From positions 39,288,979 to 39,352,978 of the forward strand of contig OX463780.1 of the NCBI GenBank assembly GCA_949825025.1: a stretch of 64,000 nucleotides of DNA, read 5' to 3'. The position numbers and the translations under genes were made by a program. The notes beneath the pieces are model-generated. The model saw only the letters and a list, made by a program, of their open reading frames with translations. It searched no databases and was not told where the DNA came from. Positions 49,011 through 64,000 of the stretch are shown piece after piece (the stretch's first letter is position 1; every line of letters begins with the position of its first letter). The stretch comes from Siphlonurus alternatus (taxonomy: Eukaryota > Arthropoda > Insecta > Ephemeroptera > Siphlonuridae).

Positions 49011-52000
49011 GTTAATTAAGTTAACAATAAAAAATTAAGTAAAAAGCAGCAATATTTTTTATACTTAACGATGAATCTCAGTTACTGCTGGAGTCAAAGA
49101 AAATTTCCCTGCAAATGAATCGAATGAAATAAATTTTAAATAATCGAGAATGTTCTAAAACTTAATCGCTTATGGTTTGAGCAAATTCAGTCTTACAGTT
49201 TTCTTACAACAGCTCCATTTCCGGTTTTCGTCCATAAGGCCAATGTTAAACTTCTACTTCAGTTTTCACAAAACTGATAAGACAGATTCGCTTCAAAATT
49301 TGTATACCACCTATTGATGGTGAGTTCCAAGTCTCCTGCAAGTTTTGTTGCATTCAGGCGGTACGATTGCGAGATCTCAACCTACTGAGATTCATCCTTA
49401 ATAAAAACAGTATCAATGCATTTTTGTATTTTGTTTTGTATAACAGAATAAAATAACAACACTAGCAATCAATTTAAATGTAAAGCGCAGTATAAAATTT
49501 CAAGTTTGTTTTGATGATCTCAACTTGCAGTAATATATTTGAAAATAACAAATAAACATTTGTAAGGATAAAATAAAACAACAAAAATCAATATTTTTTT
49601 ACAAAGGTAAAAAACAAAAATATTTTTTTTTTTTGACAGCTACGTGTGGTTTTTGGTTTTTATTTGAATGTCGCCAAAATGTGAAAATAAGGAGAAGGCG
49701 ATAGTTTTTAAGTTTTTGTTTACTTTCAAACCATTGAAAAGTAAAATAAAATGAATGCCAACAGTAATTGAGTTTTGCTGATAACAGAAAGTGACCTTCA
49801 TACCTCCTAATCCTAACAGTAAAAAGTTCACACACTTGGCAAAAAACTTGCAATTATAATATAATCCTTATAAACATAGTTTAAAATACCAATTTATTTT
49901 CCGACTCAAATAGTGCACTGCGGTTACAGGCTTCAAATTGTATTTTTTTAAATTATTAATAATATCATTTTAAAGTTGTAACGAAGAATTAAGATATTTT
50001 TTAATCATACAGTTTATCCTTTACTGTACATTTAGTGTGACAAAATTTAGCACGTTATTAAATACTTTTTCTCAAGAAATTGTCATAATTCATAATTCTG
50101 AGAGATTTCTAATGTTTTAATTTATTATTTATTAATTTAATTTGATAATGCTTTCTAAAACTCCAGGCGAGATAAAGATTCGTTATAGGTAAGAGGAGTA
50201 TCCAAAAAGTTTCAGTTTCCATAACCTTTGTTGTAACGTTTGTGATCTCTTCAAGTGTACATGTAAGGTGGAAACAATATGGTTTCATATTCTCACATAT
50301 TTACACATTTATGAGGAACATAACCTTAATAATACACTTCATTTATACGTTGATTAAAGACTTTAATCAACTAAAGATGCATATGGCGGTGGTTTAATTC
50401 TTTTACATTAAATGTGCTTTTTCGTAAGGGTGCTTTAATCCACCTTATAAAAAAGATTATATTTATAAGAATTGAAAGCATGACGGCTTTTAATAATATC
50501 TTAAAATGAAAGCATGTATATAACGTATATAAAACTGTATTATATATTATAATATATGTATATATTATTATATTAAATTAATTTATAATATATTTAAAAA
50601 ATAATTATATAATATTAAAAAAACATAATTTTATAATATAAAATCATTTAGGTTTAATATAAAGATATTATTATTAAAATAAACTTTTATTAAAAGTACT
50701 TATTATACATAATAGAAAATAAGTACAAAAAGCATTATTTTAAGTTATAAAACGGTTTAAACATAATCGTTTTACTGTATTATAGTTATTATGACTGTTG
50801 CGTGTTATTTATACAAAGTATTTATATTATAGAGATAAAATATAAAATGATTTACATAAAAGTATCATCAGTTAAATTTTGACTGAGGGTGTGATGTTCA
50901 TATAGCTGCCACGATGGTGAACGAACGTTTACTTCTATATGTATATAGAAGGAAGGAGAAGCGCTAAAGTTGAGCTCCGGCTATGAAAGATAATGCTTCT
51001 AGATAATTGTACAAAACAGCCCCATTAAAAGCTAGCTAGCTTTACTACTAGGTTTTGCACACCATGCAGTATATGCTACCAAGTCTTCACAATGCTGTAT
51101 TGCACAGTGACCTTTTCTGACCTAACCATACTATAGTCCAACCAAGTACAATCATCGACAAAAATTTATATACGATGTTAGTTGCAATTTTAACTTGAAT
51201 TAATTTTGAATGTTTAAATACAGAATTTGACACTTCAAATATTTTTATTTACTTTTTCATTTTATGTAATACAGTAAAGGAAAAGCTGTGATTGAAATGA
51301 AAATAAAATCATTTCTACTTTATTTTTTTTTCTAAAATGATAGCATTTATTTCTTAATTAGTGTTTCTTGGTATTTAAAGGCTTATTCATTAATTCTCGT
51401 TTATTAAAATGGTTTCAAACTCCATAATTAAATTAGTTTATGCTTAAAAGTAATATGTTGCTAAATTTCATAAGATCTTGTGTGTGATTGAAATTTATTA
51501 TTGTTACCAGAAAAAGGCTTCAAAACTAAAGGGAATTCTTTGTTATCTTTCAACAAAAATAAAATGTTAGTTTTAATAAAGAAAGGTAATTTCAACTTTA
51601 TTTTAAATATTTTTCGACAGCAAACAAATATGTAATTAAAAAAATCATTATTTTAAAATGCCTAGCTCTAAAAATTGCAAATAAAGCATTTTTTACGTAT
51701 TAGCAATCCATTTTTTTTTTTTCAAATTGATGAAAAATATCAGGGTTTCAGAATTTTTTTTTTATTAAATTGCATTATACTTGCAAAGAAGCTTGTTGAG
51801 TCAAGTTGATGATTCGCAAGGTTCGTCCTGTCAGCATGAAAAGAAAGAATACAGCAGGTTCGATCTGCATGACGTCACAACTTAAGTACAACTTGCAGTG
51901 AGCTACTTATTGCAAGTTTGTGCATTGATTATTATAAGCCTGTATTAATTTTGGGTATCACAGTAATAACAAGCATTCAAAGATTAAGCTGATCTGGAAT

Positions 52001-52751
52001 ATGGATATTATATTATGGGGGACTCTTGACATAAAGTTGAATTTACAAGAAAGATTTTTTTAGAGCAACGCGATCGGAATATTACGTAGTTATTGTAGTC
52101 ATCTTTGCTGTGATTTTGTCCTCGTAACGAGGCGAATTAACTTGAAAATTAATTAATTATCTATCTACCTGAGGTTTTGAGTCTACAAAATATACAAACT
52201 CTTGCATATTCAAATTGGTGTAACTTGACTGCCGAGTTCTGGTCCTGAATGAGGCAGATTGATATAACATTAAAATCTCTTAAGATAAAAAGCCTTAATA
52301 TGATTTCCAAAATACATGATATAGTCATTGTAACTCTTTAAATAGCTATATAATAAGAAGAAGGGAATCTAGCAAGTAAAATACCACAATACACTTCCTG
52401 AGAAACTTGAATAATTATTATTTCAATTTTTTCATTGCGTATACAATAAGTAACATACTTTTGTACGCGTAAATACGAGTATGCTGCTTATTATCAATGA
52501 AATAATTTCATTTTACGTTATGGTTCGAGAAATTCTTTTAAACGATAATGATATTGAAAGTCGCAAAAGAGGATTCATTATTTTTGTCGTATTGTCGTAT
52601 TGTCGTATTAAGTTGCCTGCAATAGTATACATTTCATACAAAAAATATTAAATTTACAAATGAAAGAATACACTCTTTGACATTTTGCAAATATAAAATG
52701 CATATATATTTATTTACACATTTTTTTATCTTTGTTTTTGCTGATGATGTA
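49008..52751. other. AT-rich intergenic stretch
   Basis: Contents noted: a mixed-composition patch at 49080-49400; a perfect 16-bp palindrome AAAGCTAGCTAGCTTT at 51028-51043; TGACGTCA at 51870-51877; three tandem copies of an 8-mer TCGTATTG at about 52588-52612. No gene is recognised. Confidence 0.4.
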
Positions 52752-52870
52752 GAATAGAATAGAATAATGTCTTTATTTAGGCGATGTTTGGTCTAATGAC
52801 CATTCTTACACATAACCTCTATATACAGAAATAGTTACATACTATACTTGGAACAATTAAAATAAGGTTT
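52752..52870 (-). mobile_element. Retroelement 3' UTR remnant with (TATTC)n tail
   Basis: On the minus strand the sequence reads ...GGCGCCTAAATAAAG-like 3' UTR, precisely CGCCTAAATAAAGACATT, followed by ATTCTATTCTATTC. The AATAAA lies about 10 bases before the pentamer tail, as in the remnants at 21481 and 45228. No coding part is recognised upstream, so the 5' limit is uncertain. Confidence 0.55.
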
Positions 52871-54008
52871 AACAAAGTTGCTAAAAAACCGTCTCAAGTT
52901 TACTTTTATAATTTTGTTTCATATTTGCATTGAATGACACGAATTTATAGCAACATTCAAATCTTCACTTAATTACGGATTAATAATGTTCAGGATGATT
53001 TATGACATATTTATATATTTAATTAAATCAAGCTAAAAATTACGTCATAGACTTGTAACTAGAACTCAAGTATATTTTTGTTGATAGTTCCCATAATCCG
53101 TGATAATATGCATGCATTCAGGAGGATGCACTTAGGGGTATACTAACTGCATATGGAGGATGCATTTACTGAATAATAATGAGGTAGTGATTAGCATGCT
53201 AGATGCACTAGGGAAATGGCTCTTGGCATGCACTCAACAGATTTACCTTGTTATATACTGTGTTATATGTAATAAATGTTGAAATTAACTTCGTCTTAAA
53301 AAATATTAATTTTTTTATACTAGTAGAAGATTAAAAAAAATATATATTATTATATAAATATTCAACATTATAATCTCAATTAAATCTAAGTATTATAAAG
53401 CTAATATTTTTATAGTATGAAAAATCTATGTATAAAAACGATTATACTATTAAATAAGTCATAATATTTAATGTTAGGATTACGTGAAAGATTATATTTT
53501 CTATAATGTTCAATGCTTTAAAAATAAATCCTATAGTGTATTTCTAAGCGGATTGAATGTTATTACATACAAAAGGCAGGCAAGTAGTATAGAAAAACAG
53601 ATCACCTCTCTCAAATCCTCCTCGATTTTATTGCGGACCCCAACTGGAAGTAGGTATAACAATAGTATACCTATTGTAGTAATACAGCATGCAAGGGTAT
53701 ATAATATTAGAAAAGCATATATATATACATTGATATCCCTGAGTTTCCCATGATAAATATTATAGTAATTTGCGTACCATAAAATATTATTGAAAATTAT
53801 TGTACACTTTAATACTTAACAAATGTCCAAATTGTTAAGCATTATTACCCTGAAGTTAGGTAACTTGTTGAGAGGGGTACATATATATCAGGGGGGAAAA
53901 GGTGATTCTTTGAAGTGTGACTCACAATCAGTTTTGATGCTAACAGGTTGCCTAGTCTCACGGCGAGATGGCAGGCAGAGAAGATACTAGTTAAAAAATT
54001 TGAATGTA
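52871..54008. other. AT-rich intergenic stretch
   Basis: GGAGGATGCAYTTA occurs twice in direct orientation near 53121 and 53156. No gene is recognised. Confidence 0.4.
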
Positions 54009-54239
54009 CAGTTGCGGTCAATAAAACTGGAACACATCACATGCTGGAGTGCTGACCCTCAGTCCCTCGCAGTGCTGACCAACAAGTCCAACAACGCTGC
54101 CTATTATTGTGGCCAGGTAGACTCGGAGGAGGACAATGAGTCATCTGAACTCCGACAGTGTTGCCACATAAGCCAAGCGAGTGAATTGATAGTGCTAATT
54201 TCAGCACGCGACGTGTTCCAGTTTTATTATCTATAACTG
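54009..54239. mobile_element. 231-bp Tc1/mariner-type MITE
   Basis: Terminal inverted repeats begin CAGTT at each end and share AATAAAACTGGAACAC after six unmatched bases; about 37 bases per side pair with roughly nine mismatches. TA dinucleotides flank both ends (54007-54008 and 54240-54241), the expected Tc1/mariner target duplication. The interior is GC-richer than the flanks and encodes no transposase, so it is non-autonomous. The open frames across it are incidental. Confidence 0.88.
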
Positions 54240-54241
54240 TA

Positions 54242-55024
54242 CTCATGTTTTAAGTGAGCTTGTACTAAATATTGAATATGACTGTGGTGGGAAATTAATT
54301 TATTAATACTTAACTAAAATTAATTCATGTTCTCGGTGACAGTAAAATAAAATATTTTTTTGTTTCATGTCAAAACGTATAACGATGATAATGATATAAT
54401 ATACCATATATATAGAATAGTCTCGATAAAATATTAAGTCGAATCTCTGTTATTTTACATGCCACGTAGAAAGGCTGTTGTGAATTATCCCCCCCCCCCC
54501 CCCCCCCGCCATTTTATTAAATGTACTCCAATTTATATTCAAGTCAATGAGCATAACTAAATACAATGTTAGAAAAAAACAAGTTAACTCCAATATTACC
54601 AGCATACCATTCCGGCCGGCTCCCAGCAAGCAAACCATATTAATTAAAAAAATTCATTATAAATCGCTTTGAATTTTTTCAAGTTTACCAATATCTTGCC
54701 TTCCAATTATTCACAAAAAAAAAAAAAAAAAAAAAAAGAGAGAACGACAAAGAATTTATCAATACTGCTGTCTCATAAAATTTATCTGTTAAAAATTATC
54801 AAGTAATTCATTGATTTAAAAAAGGCAACGATATTTTTATATTATAAATATATTTTTTTACATAATGCATACCTCCGCAAGTTAATTTCTAACACGGACA
54901 TAACTTAAAAATCGATATGAAATTGTTTCTCTTTTTAAAGCCAATAAGTTTAGTGTCCGGTATGTCTAGACCCCAAACCTCGGCAGAAAGCCGATTAGTT
55001 CTCTGTTGTCTTTTCTCCCCACAG
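54242..55024. other. Intergenic stretch with a C run and an A run
   Basis: A run of 19 C lies at 54489-54507 and about 23 A at 54715-54737. A splice-acceptor-like polypyrimidine tract ends at 55024. Confidence 0.45.
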
Positions 55025-55090
55025 GAACGCGTGCAAGCGATCAGGTTGAACTCTGGGTCAAACTTAAAACGTAAACTCAGTGGCTATTGA
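55025..55090 (+). CDS. Weak candidate terminal exon
   Basis: TTCTCTGTTGTCTTTTCTCC precedes CCACAG, a textbook polypyrimidine tract and acceptor. The phase-0 frame then encodes ERVQAIRLNSGSNLKRKLSG and Y before TGA. The composition is less AT-biased than the flanks. No upstream exon or homologue is recognised, so this rests on the splice site alone. Confidence 0.2.
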   Translation, partial: ERVQAIRLNSGSNLKRKLSGY

Positions 55091-55245
55091 AATTAAGGCT
55101 TCGTGCCATAGAACGTTTTAATGTTATCAATTTAGTCAAGAACTTGATCCCCTTTATGGTTTACTGTATACAAATTATCAGCCATTTATAATCATACTCT
55201 AGTTACTATAGCGTACGTATGCATTACACTATACTCTAAACATTA

Positions 55246-55565
55246 ATGGAGTACTGTCCTCAATTTTTTTTTATTGCAGAAATGGATAGAGCGTGCAAAG
55301 TTATGCTACCCTGATTTTTTTCAGATTTTTTAGAGCCCGGGAACTATTTTTAAAAAATTATTGAAAGTTATTTTTGTGACGTCACGAGACGCCGCTCCTT
55401 AAGAAAAAGATAGGACTTGCCGCCGCGTGACGTCACAAAAATGACTTTCAATAATTTTTTAAAAATACTTCCAGGTCTCAAAAAAATCTGAAAAAAATCA
55501 GGATAGCATAACTTTGCACCCTCTATCCATTTCTGCAATAAAAAAAATTGAGGACAATACTCCAT
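55246..55565. mobile_element. 320-bp fold-back MITE with 140-bp arms
   Basis: Two arms of about 140 bases (55246-55386 and 55426-55565) are inverted copies with more than 90% matching by eye, around a loop of about 39 bases. The ends read ATGGAGTA and TACTCCAT and are flanked by TTA on both sides, compatible with a 3-bp TTA/TWA target duplication of the PIF/Harbinger kind. Each arm carries a TGACGTCA octamer near the loop. There is no coding capacity. A transcript would form a very long duplex. Confidence 0.9.
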
Positions 55566-61266
<5,701 letters not shown>

Positions 61267-61343
61267 AGGTAGGGGACAAGGTGAGACGTTAGCAGCTTAA
61301 CCTCACCTCCCCTTCCACCCACCCACCTCACCTTCCCCTACCT
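61267..61343. repeat. 77-bp hairpin with 17-19 base arms
   Basis: AGGTAGGGGACAAGGTGAG pairs with CTCACCTTCCCCTACCT except for a two-base bulge, around a loop of about 41 bases. The loop itself is pyrimidine-rich and contains further CCTCACC copies that could pair alternatively. Confidence 0.5.
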
Positions 61344-61405
61344 AAACTTTAATCTTTTCCCCATACCCTGCGTGCTAGCATGAGGAATTGCTAAAAGTTT
61401 TTTAA

Positions 61406-61410
<5 letters not shown>

Positions 61411-61445
<35 letters not shown>
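61411..61445. repeat. (CT)n microsatellite, 35 bp
   Basis: Short pure TC/CT array. Confidence 0.95.
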
Positions 61446-61448
<3 letters not shown>

Positions 61449-62269
61449 TTATCGTATTTTTCAAAACAACTGCAGCACGAAAGAAACTTTACAATAGAAC
61501 TATAATTTTAGAAAAAAATAGCACCAAAAATATTTTAATTTTAATAATTATTCCTTTGTAATGTGTTATTATAAATGAATTAGACGTATTAATTTCTTTC
61601 TGCATAGACCATACCATACAGCATAGAATTAGTAACATGATACAATAATATTACACATTACGAAACCACTGATCAAAAATAAAATATTATTAAAAAAAAC
61701 TAACTAAGCATTTACATGGATTCTTATACATGTGTTTTATTAAATTACAAAATGAAAACAATAAAACAAAATTTCATGTAAAATGAATGAACCCTTTCGA
61801 TCCTCTCTTTCTTTTTATAAATGTTAATTAAGGTTTAAAAATAATATTTCTTTCCTTAAATTTTCAGCATATTTCACACTTTTTGTGGAAAATTTAGCAG
61901 TGCAAAAAACATTGCAAGAACTAAAAAGGTACCAAAATTATAGAAAACAGCTGCAATTCTAGCAGGAGGTGAATTTGCATAATTTTGGTTACATAAACAT
62001 TATATGAAACCAGAATATATAGAATATTTGCTTGAAGTTTGAGGGTGTGTTTTTTAAATGAGATTATAATAATAAATATTGACTTATGAATATTTTGGTT
62101 GAAAATTTGTTGTTTTAAACCCAAAATATTTAACATTGTGTTTATATACCGTGTACATCACAGTATATATAATAATATCAAGCAATATAGTTTCATAATA
62201 AATCTTAATTTAAATTTATTTATAATCAAGTTCATTTACATAATACGGCAATGTTGTTAGACTGAAGAA
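61446..62269. other. AT-rich intergenic stretch, nothing recognised
   Basis: No gene or element end is visible. Confidence 0.45.
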
Positions 62270-62512
62270 CACAGAACACTTTTTATCGATAGATTAAATT
62301 GATATCCAAAGTCTGGGGAACCATGATGCACACTCAAGTGCATCACTGCAATGGGTAGAAAGAGAGATTAATTTAACCCAGGGAGGGAACAACGTAATTT
62401 TTACTAGAAACGGTCACCCATCGAAGTACTAACCACACTCAAATTAGCTTGACTTCGGTGATCTAACGAGAACCGGTCAAGAAACTGTGTCACGCGGACC
62501 TCACGATGCACC
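62270..62512 (-). mobile_element. 5S rRNA-derived SINE (SINE3 type)
   Basis: On the minus strand, from about 62490 to 62411, the sequence CCGGTTCTCGTTAGATCACC, GAAGTCAAGC, then GGTTAGTACTTCGATGGGTG and ACCG follows the 5S rRNA order, including the internal promoter intermediate element and box C. The 5' part of 5S is diverged and the 3' part is replaced by an unrelated body of about 130 bases, as in 5S-derived SINEs. A functional 5S gene would continue into a matching acceptor helix, which is absent. The 3' end (low coordinates) and target duplication are not clear. Confidence 0.82.
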
Positions 62513-63793
62513 TGAAGGAAAAAAATCATGTATTTACAGTAAACTTTATATACAAAACTTCATGTACAGTACATAAGAAGTTTTTTTAATAAAAAATACA
62601 TTTGAAGAATAAGATTTTAATGTTAAAAGTATCATAAAAATAAACTTAAATCCTGTCAACGAGTATATGGAGAAACAAAACGAAAATCTCAGAAGAGCAA
62701 TCAAGCACTTCAGCGCAACACAAATTTTGGTGTTATAATTTTACGAAGTTTTCCTTTATTAATTATTAAATTTAATACAAAATTAAATGTACCCTATTTC
62801 ATAAATTATTACACAGCTTTTCCGCAAGTGCTGCTATAAAAAAAAAGTTACCCAACAACAGGTATTTAAAAAAAGGCTTACTATTTTTTATATGAAGAGA
62901 AAATTTTGCTATGTAAATTTTAATGATTTTTTTTTTATAACTTAATCTAATACAATTTTTATTCCTGACACATACGGCTAGGAAAGTTTGGATATTTAGT
63001 AAGCCTGACTGAATTATGAATTGTATTTTTTTTCCTTTACTTTTTTTAATACTGTACGTACTTCTTTCTCCAGCATCCCCTCCTTCTTTCTGTCTCTTTT
63101 GAACACAACGTGTCCCTTATTAGAGTCTCTGCTAACTCGAAAGCATGCCGATGAGTCCTAGCCTTTTCTACTTCTTTCAAATTCCTCTCATATCTCACTC
63201 AGTTTTGCTCACAGCTCACACATTTTTCTCTTTCTAAAATTTTTATCTCACTTTTCTAAAAATGTTAATTTATTATATTTCTTTTATTGCGGTTTAAAAT
63301 TTAGTTAGTTGACATAAAAAATATCTCCACTTGAACCAATTTTTTAAAATAATAATCTTTAGAACCCAGGGGGAAAATAAACTTGTAAATTTATTAGGAA
63401 GGCGAAAAGTAAGAAAAATATTTTATTTATTATTATGATTTTATTTTATTATTTTTTTTTTTTTTTTGCCGGAACTAATTTATATTCTACATATTAAATT
63501 ACAGAGTATTTTCTGCTTATAAAAACTTGTAAATAGCTATTACATTTTTAATTAATATAATTATTATTTTCTTTTTACAATTATTTTTATTGTTATAATT
63601 ATTATTACATTTTTTTTACAATTATTACTTACTACACTCTAATAAAATGAAACATTTACATTGGAATTAGCTAGAAGTTCAAATAATTTTTTACACTATA
63701 GTTTTTTCAATTTTTCTTTACTCCTAAAATTGCAGCATTATCGTCCTACTAAACAGCTGTTTCCGGCTGTTTAATACGCATTATAACGATAAA
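62513..63793. other. AT-rich intergenic stretch, nothing recognised
   Basis: T runs at about 63450 and short tetranucleotide AT patterns. No gene is recognised. Confidence 0.45.
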
Positions 63794-63944
63794 GGCGTTA
63801 AATTTGTCTATACACAGGCGTTATGGTTGATGTATGACATCAAGTTGAGTGATAAAAAGAGGAATATCGACTGACCATCACTCCACAAATTTAATACACA
63901 TTGTTGCCAAAAGGTTATTTAAACAACAATACAAATTTAACGCC
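63794..63944. repeat. 151-bp segment bounded by 14-bp perfect inverted repeats
   Basis: GGCGTTAAATTTGT at 63794-63807 is the exact inverse of ACAAATTTAACGCC at 63931-63944. The size suits a small MITE, but no target duplication is evident and the pairing does not extend inward. Confidence 0.4.
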
Positions 63945-64000
63945 CTCATCGGCCGTACCCCCAAATCGAGTGGTGACAGGAAATGCAACCATATGAAGTG

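Noticed and set aside
62411..62500. A functional 5S rRNA gene
   Set aside because: The 5' third is diverged and the 3' end is replaced by an unrelated body, so it cannot form the closing helix of 5S rRNA.

Overview
This is a strongly AT-rich eukaryotic window (by eye roughly 70% A+T). It has no operons, ribosome-binding sites or dense coding, many long simple repeats, and several dispersed transposable elements. The retrotransposon families, the (TATTC)n-type element tails, the 5S-derived SINE and the long (CT)n/(GA)n arrays fit an arthropod, most likely an insect. A hemipteran is only a guess. I found no complete, convincingly recognisable host gene; nearly all coding capacity belongs to non-LTR retrotransposons.

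The centrepiece is a two-ORF APE-type non-LTR retrotransposon on the minus strand, from about 36684 to at least 42478. ORF1 (778 aa, 40142-42478) carries a macro domain (residues ~261-400) that closely resembles TARG1/OARD1-type ADP-ribosyl-acylester hydrolases. It also has a poly-Q tract and a GC-rich array of nine 15-residue repeats. ORF2 (37141 to about 40182) is endonuclease plus reverse transcriptase with all visible catalytic motifs intact. The 3' UTR carries a large TA/TATG/CA microsatellite and ends in AATAAA plus an (AAAT)n tail. The endonuclease reading frame continues upstream of its first ATG to overlap the end of ORF1, across an A10 run and a TAATG junction.

Other retroelement remnants are a 5'-truncated but open reverse transcriptase at 21486-22872 (minus), a C-terminal/3'UTR remnant at 7357-7799 (plus) related to the main element, and 5'-truncated 3' ends at 45228-45645 and 52752-52870. 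Weaker 3' ends lie at 46997-47100 and 47987-48010. Several end in AATAAA followed by (TATTC)n repeats. There is also a 5S rRNA-derived SINE (62270-62512, minus) and a degenerate tRNA-derived SINE (14864-15050).

DNA-transposon-like pieces are a 231-bp Tc1/mariner-type MITE with TA target duplication (54009-54239) and two long fold-back elements (16020-16174 and 55246-55565). Several shorter hairpins (8963-9103, 11829-11922, 18575-18625, 43648-43783, 61267-61343) could be old MITEs or hairpin/miRNA precursors. Ten (CT)n/(GA)n arrays, the longest about 230 bp, are scattered through the window.

Possible host material is limited to weak candidates: a first exon for a small secreted peptide at 13278, a TATA promoter with a 5' splice donor at 43192-43257, an acceptor plus short terminal exon at 55025-55090, a GC-rich Gly-rich ORF at 24729, and CTCF-like motifs at 36400 and 33141. 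The palindrome TGACGTCA occurs ten times, many more than base composition predicts.
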